From contig JAGQHB010000029.1 of assembly GCA_020432045.1 (NCBI GenBank), positions 62,001 through 126,000 on the forward strand: 64,000 bases of DNA, in the 5' to 3' direction. Numbering within the stretch: position 1 is the first letter of the stretch; each line of letters opens with the position of its first letter. Below are positions 17,421 through 25,761 of this stretch, one piece after another. The stretch comes from Dehalococcoidia bacterium. GTDB taxonomy: Bacteria; Chloroflexota; Dehalococcoidia; Tepidiformales; Tepidiformaceae. The translations under genes were made by a program, and so were the position numbers. The notes beneath the pieces were generated by a model. That model saw nothing but the letters and a program-made list of their open reading frames with translations. It had not been told where the DNA came from and did no database searches.

Positions 17421-18464
17421 CTAGTTGAGGAGAGAATCCACGAACTCCCGCGCATCGAAGGGCGCAAGGTCGTCGATCTTCTCGCCCGTGCCGATGAAGC
17501 GGACCGGGATGTCGAGGTCGTGAGCGATGGCGAAGGCGATGCCACCCTTTGCGGTGCCGTCGAGCTTGGCGAGCACAATGCCGGTCACTCCAACGGCTTC
17601 GGCAAACGTCCGAGCCTGGCTGAGTCCGTTCTGGCCGGTCGTGGCATCGAGCACAAGGATCGTCTCGTGAGGGCCATCCGGGATCGTCCGCTGGATGATG
17701 CGGTTGATCTTCTTCAGCTCTTCCATGAGGTTCGTCTTGGTATGGAGGCGGCCGGCGGTGTCGATGATCACGAAGTCCGCGCCATCGCCCTCTGCCGCAG
17801 AAAGCGTATCGAAAACGACAGCACCGGGGTCAGAGCCGGGCTGATGGCCGATCATGCGGACACCGACCCGTTCCGCCCAGATACGAAGTTGGTCGATCGC
17901 GGCAGCCCGGAACGTGTCAGCTGCTCCAAGGACGACAATCGCCCCATCGCGCTTAAAGGCATGGGCGAGCTTGGCGATCGAAGTGGTCTTGCCAGCACCA
18001 TTGACCCCTACGACGAGGATGACCGTGCGAGGCGGCGCCTCGGGTGACAGCCAGGCGAGCGGCCGATGGCGGGGAGCCTCCAGGATTTCGATGAGCTCTT
18101 CGCGAAGGATCTCGCGCACTCTTTGGGACTGTTTCACGCCTTCATCGCGGGTACGTTTGCGAACGGCCTCGATGAGAGCCTCCGTCGTCGCGAGTCCGGT
18201 ATCGGATGCGACAAGGATCTCTTCGAGCTCCTCCCAAAGGTCTTCGTCGAAGTCAGCACGTTCGAAGAGCCCGCCGATTCGGCCGAAGAGCCCGCGACGT
18301 GTGCGTTGGAGCGCCTTTTCAGTCTGCTCGTGGATTTCTTCGCGTTCTTCTGCTGTGGGCTCCTCGATCGGCGCCAGCTCGGCGAGGGCGACCTCCACCT
18401 CGGACTCCGGTGCTGCTTCTTCCTGCTTGCCTCGACGCCAGAACCGCACAGATGACCTCCCCAT
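17421..18464 (-). CDS. ftsY: Signal recognition particle receptor FtsY
   Basis: 347 residues. FtsY binds SRP-ribosome complexes at the membrane and hydrolyses GTP together with Ffh. After an acidic A region ([15 protein letters not shown] and so on) comes the N domain, then the G domain with [14 protein letters not shown] (P-loop), [29 protein letters not shown] and [11 protein letters not shown]. The ATG at 18464 ([12 protein letters not shown]) gives a basic N-terminus before the acidic stretch; upstream codons in frame lie partly inside smc. It follows smc by 37 bases and is 8 bases from the YYY gene, so SRP targeting and the polytopic glycosylation proteins are in one transcription unit. 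Confidence 0.95.
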   Translation of the reverse strand: MGRSSVRFWRRGKQEEAAPESEVEVALAELAPIEEPTAEEREEIHEQTEKALQRTRRGLFGRIGGLFERADFDEDLWEELEEILVASDTGLATTEALIEAVRKRTRDEGVKQSQRVREILREELIEILEAPRHRPLAWLSPEAPPRTVILVVGVNGAGKTTSIAKLAHAFKRDGAIVVLGAADTFRAAAIDQLRIWAERVGVRMIGHQPGSDPGAVVFDTLSAAEGDGADFVIIDTAGRLHTKTNLMEELKKINRIIQRTIPDGPHETILVLDATTGQNGLSQARTFAEAVGVTGIVLAKLDGTAKGGIAFAIAHDLDIPVRFIGTGEKIDDLAPFDAREFVDSLLN

Positions 18465-18501
18465 GGCTGCATCACGATGGTAGGAGCGAACGGCGATGCC
18501 G

Positions 18502-21500
18502 TCAGTTCTCGGGCACCTCGTCCAGTCGCAGCGAAAGCGTCCGGGAGACGCCATCAGCATTCATCGAGATCCCGTAAATCGCATCGGCGACCTCAACGGT
18601 CCTGCGATTGTGCGTGATCATGATGAACTGGGTCCGCTCCGCCAGTCGCTTCACCGAGTTCACGAAGCGGCCAACGTTCGCCTCGTCCAGCGCAGCATCC
18701 ACCTCATCGAGAACGCAGAAGGGCGCGGGGTTGATGGTGAGCAGCGCGAAAAGGAGTGCCACTGCAGTCAACGAGCGCTCGCCACCGGAGAGCAGCGCCA
18801 GGCTCTGGACCTTCTTGCCGGGCGGCTGGGCTTCGATCTCGACGCCGGATTCCGCAGGGTTTGACGGGTCTGTGAGGTGCAGCTTTGCCGTGCCGCCGCC
18901 GAAGAAGGCCGCGAAATACTCGGAGAACGCAGCGTCGACCTTTTCGAACGCAGCCTCGAAGCGGTGTTTGACCTCGCCGTTGAGTTCGCGGATCGCTGAG
19001 CGGAGCTGAATCTCCGCCTCTGAGAGGTCATGGAGCTGGCTGGTGAGGAATTCGTGCCGGTCGCGAGTCTCCCGGTAATCCTCTGGTGCTTCCGCGTTCA
19101 CTGGTCCGAGCCGCCGAATCTGACGCCGCAGCTCCGTGATGCGTGCGTGGGTGCCCTGCACGTCAATGTCCGACCCGCCACCGATTGGAGATGGTGCCGC
19201 TGACTCGTCGAAGCCGACCACGTTGCCGCGACGGTCAGGCTGAAGGCCTTCGTGCTCCATCTCTTCTTCGAGCGCACTGATTTCAGCTTCAGTGCGCCCG
19301 GTCTCGGTCTCGAGATCGAGCCGCATCCGGTCAGCTGCGAGCAACGCCGTTTGAGCCTCGGCGTAGACCTCCTGGACCTGGCGTTCGTGGGTCTCGAGTC
19401 GTTGAAGTTCATGGCGATCGGGAGAATCGTTGCCGTCGTCGACGAGGCGCGCGCGCGCGGTTTCGAGTTCCAGCAGTTCCGCGGCGATACGCTCATGAAT
19501 GGCGTCCGCGTCGGAGGCGAGGGTTGCGGCCTGCTCGCGGCGCGCAGCTGCCTGGTGGGAGAGGCGTTCGACGGCTTTGTCGTGTTGTTCCTTGACGGCA
19601 ATCAGCGTCCGCCGCTCGCCGTCGACCGCTGCGAGGCGTGCGCCAGCATCGGCGGTGGCCCGGAGTGCCGCCTCGCGACGCTCGGTCGTTCGTTGCAGCT
19701 CGGGCACAAGTTCCTGCAGTGATGCCTCGCGCAGGCGAGTGTTCTTGTCGACCTGGTCGAGCGCCGCCTGTGCCTGTTCGATGGCCCGTTGCTGACGATC
19801 CCGCTCATTGTCGATTTCGAGGAGGCGCAGCCTGAGGTTACCCATCTCCCCACGGAGACGGTGCAGCTTTGCGCGCTCACGTTCGAGGCTGGCCCGGCCG
19901 ATATCGAGTTCGCGGCGCACGCGCGTATCGATAGACTCAGCCTCGCGAGCTTCAGCCTCCAGGCGAGCCACAGCGGCACGCGCTTCGTTCATGCGGCGAG
20001 CGTTCTCGTTGGTCCGCTCGCGGAGTGCCTGGATCTGCGCGGGAAGCTCCTCGATCTCGCGCTGACGGCGGAACGGGCCCTCATCGGAACCGGTGGCACC
20101 ACCGTAGACGACGCCGTTGCCTTCGAAGAAGGTGCCGTCGACGGTGACGCAGGAGCCGAGACCGCGACGGAGCATGCGCATGGCGGTCTCGTCGTCTTCG
20201 CACACGATGACCCGGCCGAGAAGGGTATCCACCAGCGGCTGTACGTCACGCTGACAGCGCACGAGCCTGGCGGCAACGCCAATGACCTTGTTTTCTTTCT
20301 GAAGGTTCAGCGGATAGACGTGCCGGAAGGTATCAAGGGCGAGGAACTGGGCGCGTCCCTGGCGGCGGTCGCGGAGTCGTGCGATTGCCTCCAGTGCTGC
20401 CTTCTCCGACTTGACGATGACCGCATGCAGCCGGCCTTCCAGCGCCGCGTTGATGGCCGTTTCGAGGCCAGCGGGAACCTGCAGCTGCGTAGCGAGGACG
20501 CCGAGGATGCCCGGTACCTCCGGCGGTTCGCCAAGGCCACCGGGATCGACGCCCTGGATGAGCGCATGGCCAAGAATGAGTGCGTTCCGCGTCCCGGCGG
20601 CGATCCCGTCGTGCTCGGCCTGGACGCGCATGAGCGCCTCCAGGCGGCCTTCAAGGAAGTCGAGTTCGCGCAGGTCCAGCGCTGATTCCTCGTCGAAGCC
20701 GCGGACTTCGTCGGAGACGCGGGTCAGACGTTCGCGAGCGTGGCGTGCGACTTCCCGGGCACCATCCAGTTCGACCTCGGCCTCGGCCACCTGCTGTGCG
20801 TGAGCGAGGTAGCGATCTCCGAACGCGCGGAGTTCGCCAAGGAGCTCGGTCCGCCGCGGTGAGGCCGTGATGGCCTCGCGACCGAGCTGTTCGATCCTGG
20901 CAGAGGCCCGTTGAATATCGGACTCGACGCCTCCGCGGCGTCTGCGGTCGGTCTCGATGGCGGAACGGAGTTCATCGACACGGGCGCGGGCAGCGGTGTA
21001 TTCGCGCTCAGCCGTTTCAAGGTCTGCACGGCATTCGGCGACATAGGTCCGCGCAGCTTCGGCTTCGTCCGCAATTTCCTGCTCGCGACGGCCGTCGCCA
21101 ATGTCTGCCGCTGCCAGTTCCGCGCGTTCAGCATCGATGGCGTCAGCTTCGGCAAGGACCTCGGTCCGGCGCGTGACAAGCATGGCGTGCCGCTCCCGGT
21201 CGAGCGCGACAGCCTGTTCGATCTCGTTGGCACGTGACTGACGCTCGGCTCGTTCGGCATCCAGCCGGGCAATCGTCTCGCGGCGGCGACGGATTTCATC
21301 ACCCAGCGCACGCACCTGCTCGCGCAGAGCGACTACTCGATCGTTGGCGGCGTTGACTTCCGCATTTGCCTGGTCGAGGCGGGCGCGGGAGCCGACGAGC
21401 CGGTTCTGGGCCGCGTTCCAACGGTGCGCGAAGTAGACACGCAGCAGGTTCGAAAGCTCTGCTGAAAGGCGTGCGTGCTCGGCTGCCCGGTCTGCCTGGC

Positions 21501-22119
21501 GGCTGAGCTGCTCCATCCGGGGGCCGAGTTCATCGACGATGAGCGTGACGCGTTCGATGTTTTCACGGGTCGCTTCGAGCTTGTCCTGGGCTTCACGGAT
21601 GCGCATGCGGAAGCGCTTTACGTCGGCCGCTTCGTCGAGGAAGAGACGCCGTTCGTCCGGCGACATAGAAAGGACTTCATCGACGAGCCCCTGTCCGAGA
21701 ATCGTGTAGCTATTCTGGCCGACCTCGGCCTTGAGCAAGAGATCCTGGACATCGCGTAAGCGGACACGCGAACCGTTAAGCAGGTAGTCAGAGTTCCCAT
21801 CGCGGTAGAGGCGGCGGCCGATTTCGACTTCAGCAAAGTCCAACGGAAGCCAGCGTTCACTGTTGTCGAGGGTGAGAAGCACCTCGGCCATGCCGACGGC
21901 GCCGCGGTCGCGCGTGCCGGCGAAGATGACGTCCTCCTGCCGGCGGGCACGAAGGAGGCGGCTGCTCTGCTCGCCGAGGACCCAGCGAATGGAGTCGGCG
22001 ACGTTGCTCTTGCCGGAGCCGTTGGGGCCGACAACAGCGGTAACACCACCGGAAAACTCGAAAGTGGTGCGATTTACGAAGCTTTTGAACCCCTGGATGG
22101 TGAGCTTTTTCAGGTACAT
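18502..22119 (-). CDS. smc: Chromosome segregation protein SMC
   Basis: 1205 residues, full length. The N-terminal head has Walker A GPNGSGKSN (residues 32-40) and the R-loop; two long coiled coils flank a hinge around residues 505-670 (QGVDPGGLGEP, ALEGRLHAVIV); the C-terminal head has the ABC signature LLSGGERSLTAVALL and Walker B FCVLDEVDAALDE. It compacts and organises newly replicated chromosomes with ScpA and ScpB, which are not in the window. The start codon at 22119 overlaps the rnc stop as TGATG, so rnc and smc are coupled, an order seen in many bacteria (rnc-smc-ftsY). Confidence 0.96.
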   Translation of the reverse strand: MYLKKLTIQGFKSFVNRTTFEFSGGVTAVVGPNGSGKSNVADSIRWVLGEQSSRLLRARRQEDVIFAGTRDRGAVGMAEVLLTLDNSERWLPLDFAEVEIGRRLYRDGNSDYLLNGSRVRLRDVQDLLLKAEVGQNSYTILGQGLVDEVLSMSPDERRLFLDEAADVKRFRMRIREAQDKLEATRENIERVTLIVDELGPRMEQLSRQADRAAEHARLSAELSNLLRVYFAHRWNAAQNRLVGSRARLDQANAEVNAANDRVVALREQVRALGDEIRRRRETIARLDAERAERQSRANEIEQAVALDRERHAMLVTRRTEVLAEADAIDAERAELAAADIGDGRREQEIADEAEAARTYVAECRADLETAEREYTAARARVDELRSAIETDRRRRGGVESDIQRASARIEQLGREAITASPRRTELLGELRAFGDRYLAHAQQVAEAEVELDGAREVARHARERLTRVSDEVRGFDEESALDLRELDFLEGRLEALMRVQAEHDGIAAGTRNALILGHALIQGVDPGGLGEPPEVPGILGVLATQLQVPAGLETAINAALEGRLHAVIVKSEKAALEAIARLRDRRQGRAQFLALDTFRHVYPLNLQKENKVIGVAARLVRCQRDVQPLVDTLLGRVIVCEDDETAMRMLRRGLGSCVTVDGTFFEGNGVVYGGATGSDEGPFRRQREIEELPAQIQALRERTNENARRMNEARAAVARLEAEAREAESIDTRVRRELDIGRASLERERAKLHRLRGEMGNLRLRLLEIDNERDRQQRAIEQAQAALDQVDKNTRLREASLQELVPELQRTTERREAALRATADAGARLAAVDGERRTLIAVKEQHDKAVERLSHQAAARREQAATLASDADAIHERIAAELLELETARARLVDDGNDSPDRHELQRLETHERQVQEVYAEAQTALLAADRMRLDLETETGRTEAEISALEEEMEHEGLQPDRRGNVVGFDESAAPSPIGGGSDIDVQGTHARITELRRQIRRLGPVNAEAPEDYRETRDRHEFLTSQLHDLSEAEIQLRSAIRELNGEVKHRFEAAFEKVDAAFSEYFAAFFGGGTAKLHLTDPSNPAESGVEIEAQPPGKKVQSLALLSGGERSLTAVALLFALLTINPAPFCVLDEVDAALDEANVGRFVNSVKRLAERTQFIMITHNRRTVEVADAIYGISMNADGVSRTLSLRLDEVPEN

Positions 22120-22835
22120 CAGTTGGCCTCGGACTCGGCGAGAAGGCCGGCTACCGCCGACCGGGCAGCGTGCTGCTGCGCTTCCCGTTTGGAGCTTCCC
22201 TCGCCCCGCCCGAGGGCGACCGCGCCGACTCTCACCTCGACAGTGAACTTGCGGCCGGCGCCGTCAACCGTCTCATCAACCGTCACATAATTCGGAGGTT
22301 CGTGCCAGCGAGCCTGAACCATGTGTTGCAGGCTTGATTTCGCATCGATGCGGGCGCCCTCTTTACGGACTTGCAGGAGTTCGGGCGCCAGGAGCCGCAA
22401 CACGAGGGAGCGTGCGACGCGATAGCCGTGGGCGACGTAGACGGCGCCGATGACTGCTTCCATGGCCCCTGCGAGGTTGCGCTCGCGTGCACGGCCGCCA
22501 GCTGATTCTTCGCCTTTGCCGAGGACGATGTGGTCGCCGAGAGCGAGCCGCACGGCAACGCGGGCAAGGGTGGTGCCACGGACCAGGTCGGCACGCATAC
22601 GCGTCAGGGAGCCTTCACCTGCTTCCGGATAGCGGCGGAAGAGTTCGTGGCCGACAACCATCCCGAGCAGTGCATCGCCCAGGAACTCGAGACGTTCGTT
22701 GGATTCGACGCTTTCCCCGGACTCGTTGACATACGAGGCGTGCGTCAGTGCACGCTGTAGCAACTCCGGCGGTAATGGTTTCACACCAAGGCGGGGAACG
22801 AGATCCGCGGCTGCGGACTCAGCGGCTGCGGACAC
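22119..22835 (-). CDS. rnc: Ribonuclease III
   Basis: 238 residues. It cleaves double-stranded RNA, for example in rRNA precursor processing. The signature NERLEFLGDALLG with its catalytic Glu/Asp residues is clear, as is RMRADLVRGTTLA; a second acidic site is in ERNLAGAMEAVIGAVY. The C-terminal double-stranded RNA binding domain starts near DAKSSLQHMVQ and contains GSSKREAQQHAARSA. GTG at 22835 is used, with GGAGGT three bases upstream. It is the first gene of the long minus-strand run ending near 7770. The region 22836-22970 must hold its promoter, shared with the divergent zinc-finger gene. Confidence 0.95.
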   Translation of the reverse strand: MSAAAESAAADLVPRLGVKPLPPELLQRALTHASYVNESGESVESNERLEFLGDALLGMVVGHELFRRYPEAGEGSLTRMRADLVRGTTLARVAVRLALGDHIVLGKGEESAGGRARERNLAGAMEAVIGAVYVAHGYRVARSLVLRLLAPELLQVRKEGARIDAKSSLQHMVQARWHEPPNYVTVDETVDGAGRKFTVEVRVGAVALGRGEGSSKREAQQHAARSAVAGLLAESEAN

Positions 22836-22970
22836 GCTACCTCCGGCCTCGCCTCAGGAAATGCTAAGGTATCCTCATCATATAGACGGGCGGGAGCCCG
22901 CGTCAATCGCGAACACGACCGTGGACGGCGTCGAGATGCCCGGGCGGGACGGCAGCAGTACCATTCGCGC

Positions 22971-23333
22971 GTGCCAGACGCCCTGACGTGCCTCGTCTGC
23001 CTTGAGCCGCTCACTGCCACCACCGAAGCGTGGTGCCAGCAATGCGGCGGCAGCTACCACCTGAACCAACGCTCTGACCTCCCCGGGAAGGACTGCGGTG
23101 ATGTGTGGATAAATGAAGAGAGCATGGCGCTCGAATTTTCCTGCAACCGGTGCATCAACACACCAGCACCTGGGCTGGACGATATCCTGGACCTCGCTGA
23201 AGCAGCGGGGGTGGTGGGCCTTAGCCCGGCTGCTCTCGCGGAGGCAGCCGACGGGGGCCAGGTGGCGCACCGAAAGACCGGTGCCGGAACGTATCTGTTC
23301 GTACGACAAGATCTCGATACGCTCACGCGTTAA
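22971..23333 (+). CDS. Small zinc-finger (C4HC3-like) protein with C-terminal excisionase-type HTH
   Basis: 120 residues, GTG start at 22971 with no Shine-Dalgarno; a TACCAT hexamer 6 bases before the start could be a -10 for a leaderless mRNA. The cysteine pattern is C7-x2-C10, C22-x2-C25, H30, C42, C58-x2-C61, a cross-brace-like C4HC3 layout reminiscent of PHD or RING-variant fingers, with SYH after the second pair. Residues from about 72 (LAEAAGVVGLSPAALAEAA, then GGQVAHRKTGAGTYLFV) match the MerR-like/HTH_17 domain of excisionases. Function is unknown: a DNA- or RNA-binding regulator is likely. It is divergent from rnc and 30 bases before the next gene. Confidence 0.75.
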   Translation: MPDALTCLVCLEPLTATTEAWCQQCGGSYHLNQRSDLPGKDCGDVWINEESMALEFSCNRCINTPAPGLDDILDLAEAAGVVGLSPAALAEAADGGQVAHRKTGAGTYLFVRQDLDTLTR

Positions 23334-23363
23334 CGACCGGAATTTGAGCCAAGGACCCGCTCC

Positions 23364-23702
23364 ATGCCCTCCAAGCGCACCAGCCGACGTAAGCGCGATT
23401 CCAATGCTCCCCGGCCCGAACTGGCACGCCCGAACCAGCCTCCCATGCGCTCGCCGAGTGCAGCGACACCGCGGGCGATGGGCGAGTGGAACTGGAAGAC
23501 CTTTCCGGTGTTCTTTGCGTTTTCGCTTGGCGGCTTCCTCGGACTCTACCTCGGTGTCGTCACCGGCACGACGGGAAACCGCTGGTTCACGATCGTGGTG
23601 TTCAGCGCGTTTGCGATGCTGTTGGGATGGGGGCTCTCCCGGATCCTGGTGCGCTGGCTCATCCATCGAAAGCTGGTGAAGCCCCGCGCCTCACGGCTCT
23701 GA
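23364..23702 (+). CDS. Small two-helix membrane protein
   Basis: 112 residues. The first 40 are basic and Pro-rich (RTSRRKRDSNAPRPE), followed by two hydrophobic helices (about 46-66 and 74-97) joined by a short loop GTTGNRW, and a basic tail (RKLVKPRASRL). Charge distribution suggests both termini are cytoplasmic. AGGA lies 8 bases before the ATG. It probably shares a transcript with the zinc-finger gene. No family recognised; its role is unknown. Confidence 0.65.
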   Translation: MPSKRTSRRKRDSNAPRPELARPNQPPMRSPSAATPRAMGEWNWKTFPVFFAFSLGGFLGLYLGVVTGTTGNRWFTIVVFSAFAMLLGWGLSRILVRWLIHRKLVKPRASRL

Positions 23703-23733
23703 ACCGTGCGTGAGGGCGTGTGTTCTGAGGTTG

Positions 23734-23798
23734 GTGTCGCCTTGACACGAACCACCACCAGTGGCAAGGTATAGGCATAGTTCGTGTCATCTTGACAC
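23734..23798 (+). promoter_or_regulatory. Two near-identical palindromic operators upstream of nadA
   Basis: Two copies of GTGTC-N5-GACAC lie at 23734-23748 and 23784-23798, their starts exactly 50 bases apart (about five DNA turns). Each extends to a 19-base direct repeat, identical except for three positions. The first overlaps a TTGACA that could be a -35; AT-rich TATAGG and CATAG hexamers lie between the copies. The arrangement suggests a dimeric repressor binding cooperatively. Regulators of NAD synthesis (NrtR, NiaR, NadQ) use palindromes of this size, but I cannot match the sequence to one of them. Confidence 0.65.
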
Positions 23799-23817
23799 TA
23801 ACTATGGAGGAAGCGTA

Positions 23818-25026
23818 ATGACAACCGTCGCCCGTTCCCGCATCGAAGACGAGCAGATCGCACTGTACAGCGACCCGGACACCTGCCCGACAGACGCGCT
23901 GAAGCCAGCGCCGCTGGAGGAGGAGGCAGCGTTCGTTGCCTGGCAGCAGGACATCCCGCGCGGCTATCTCCGCCTGTTGCCGGAAGAACTCGACCGCCGT
24001 ATCGGCATTGCGCGGGCGAAACTGGGCGAACGGCTGACGATCCTTGGGCACCACTACCAGCGCGACGAAGTAATCCAGTACGCGGACTACACAGGCGATA
24101 GCTTCAAACTCGCGAGGCATGCCGCGGACCAGAAGGGCATCGAGTATGTCGTGTTTTGCGGCGTGCATTTCATGGCCGAGTCTGCTGACATCCTGACGCC
24201 GGAGGACGTGCGCGTGGTGCTGCCAAACATGGCGGCCGGTTGCTCCATGGCGGACATGGCGGCACCCGACGACGTGTACGAAGCGTGGGACTCTCTCCAC
24301 GAGGTTCTCGGCGACGACTCCGGAGTCATCCCAATCACGTACATGAACAGTGCCGCGAGCCTGAAGGCGTTTGTCGGCGAGCACGGGGGACTCGTGTGTA
24401 CATCGAGCAACGCGGACAAGGCCTATGAGTGGGCCTTCGCACGGGGCAAGAAGATCCTCTTTTTCCCTGACCAGCACCTCGGCCGCAACACCGGCTGGGA
24501 CATGGGCATCCCGCTCGACCGCATGGTCCTCTGGAACTGGCGGGTGCCGAACGGCGGCCTGACTGCAGAGCAGCTGGAGCGGGCGCAGGTCATCCTATGG
24601 CAGGGCCATTGCAGCACACACCAGCGCTTCACTGTCGACCAGATCGAAAAGGCGCGCCGGGAATATCCGGACGTGCAGGTCATCGTCCACCCTGAATGCC
24701 GCTGGGAGACGGTGCAGGCCGCGGACTTTAACGGCTCGACGGAGAAGATCCTGAAGACCATCAACGCAGCCCCGGCCGGTTCGACCTGGGCCGTCGGCAC
24801 GGAGATCAACCTGGTCAACCGGATCGCGCAGGAAAACCCCGACAAGAAGGTGTTCTGCCTGGACCCGGTGGTTTGCCCCTGCAGCACGATGTACCGCATC
24901 CATCCGGCCTACGTTTGCTGGGTATTGGAAGGGCTGGCGGAAGGCCACGTGGTGAACGAAATTCGGGTCGATGCGGAGACGCGGAAATGGGCGTTGGTCG
25001 CCCTCGAACGGATGCTCAACCTGTAA
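23818..25026 (+). CDS. nadA: Quinolinate synthase NadA
   Basis: 402 residues. It condenses iminoaspartate with dihydroxyacetone phosphate to quinolinate, the first committed NAD precursor, using a [4Fe-4S] cluster. Family blocks: GHHYQRDEVIQYADYTGDS (76-94), VFCGVHFMAESADIL (C114), VCTSSNA (C194), FFPDQHLGRNT, HPEC (291-294) and DPVVCPCSTMYR (C353/C355). C114, C194 and one of C353/C355 are the expected cluster ligands. The ATG at 23818 follows GGAGG by 7 bases. NadB and NadC are not adjacent, so it is regulated as a single gene, consistent with the two palindromes upstream. Confidence 0.95.
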   Translation: MTTVARSRIEDEQIALYSDPDTCPTDALKPAPLEEEAAFVAWQQDIPRGYLRLLPEELDRRIGIARAKLGERLTILGHHYQRDEVIQYADYTGDSFKLARHAADQKGIEYVVFCGVHFMAESADILTPEDVRVVLPNMAAGCSMADMAAPDDVYEAWDSLHEVLGDDSGVIPITYMNSAASLKAFVGEHGGLVCTSSNADKAYEWAFARGKKILFFPDQHLGRNTGWDMGIPLDRMVLWNWRVPNGGLTAEQLERAQVILWQGHCSTHQRFTVDQIEKARREYPDVQVIVHPECRWETVQAADFNGSTEKILKTINAAPAGSTWAVGTEINLVNRIAQENPDKKVFCLDPVVCPCSTMYRIHPAYVCWVLEGLAEGHVVNEIRVDAETRKWALVALERMLNL

Positions 25027-25052
25027 GGGCGGTCCGCTGCAGCCTCGGGGCT

Positions 25053-25374
25053 TCATGCCTCTAGTAGCGGGCGGCCGATCCAATCACCTTCGGCAACACC
25101 GGGCGGGCGCGCGAAGATCGCGCGGCCGGTGTGGTTGATGTGCTCATTGAGCGCGCCAGATTTGGCGAGCTTCCGCTGCACGGCGATAATCCAGTGCGGA
25201 CATCGCGTTGGAACCGGATGAAGGAGAGCTCTCCGTCGAGTTCTCCGAGCGAAACAGTCCATCCGCGAAGGTGTGCCCCGGCCGCGGCTTCGCGTCCGTG
25301 TCCTCAATGAAAGGCCGGTTGGTCGTAACTGCCGCCTCAAGGTCCGGGCCGGAGCCCTCGGCAGCCGTCGCGAG
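25053..25374 (-). pseudogene. Frameshifted C-terminal remnant of a Dyp-type peroxidase (EfeB-like)
   Basis: Three successive reading frames each encode a recognisable piece of the last ~100 residues of a Dyp-type haem peroxidase/deferrochelatase: NRPFIEDTDAKPRPGHTFAD, then GELSFIRFQRDVRTG, then WIIAVQRKLAKSGALNEHI and GVAEGDWIGRPLLEA up to TGA at 25053. In EfeB the equivalent order is LLFVCYQHDLEKGF, TVQKRL, ALPGV and the final aromatic-G-x2-LL. Frame changes fall near 25229-25260 and 25185-25204. The N-terminal two-thirds and the haem ligand region are absent. It follows the cupredoxin gene directly, where efeB would stand in an efeUOB operon. Confidence 0.75.
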
Positions 25375-25746
25375 CTAGCCGGTGACGGTCAGGGAGCCCT
25401 GCTCGGATGTCTTCCCGCCGGGGCAGAGCGTGGTGTATTCGCCAGGGCCGAGGTTGAGGGTGAAGCGGCTCGTTAGGCCATCGATCACGTTCTCCACTTC
25501 ACCCAGGATGTTCCCCACCCAAAGGACCTCGAACTCTGTGACGCTCGCAGTGCCCGCATTCGTTACGACAAACGTAATTGCACCGGCAGTGGCCGACATA
25601 CTCGCGGGCTCACAGCCATCAGCGGTCAACTTGACGTTGATGCGCTGGCTTCCGCTGCTGCCGCCATCAGAATCGCTGCATGCGACGAGTGCCAGGCAAG
25701 AACCGAGCACAGCAGAAGCACAGAGGATGAGTGGGAACGTACGCAT
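25375..25746 (-). CDS. EfeO-type cupredoxin-like lipoprotein
   Basis: 123 residues. ATG at 25746 is preceded by AAAGGAG at good distance. The signal peptide ends in a lipobox LVAC (residues 20-23), so the protein is a membrane-anchored lipoprotein. The mature part is a cupredoxin fold: INVKLTADGCEPASMSATAG, ITFVVTNAG and a C-terminal GEYTTLCPGGK. EfeO and related periplasmic proteins use such a domain to bind Cu or Fe and feed the FTR1 permease. Here the helical M75 peptidase-like domain of full EfeO is missing. It lies 15 bases after the permease gene on the same strand. Confidence 0.8.
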   Translation of the reverse strand: MRTFPLILCASAVLGSCLALVACSDSDGGSSGSQRINVKLTADGCEPASMSATAGAITFVVTNAGTASVTEFEVLWVGNILGEVENVIDGLTSRFTLNLGPGEYTTLCPGGKTSEQGSLTVTG

Positions 25747-25761
25747 GGTCACTCCTTTGGG

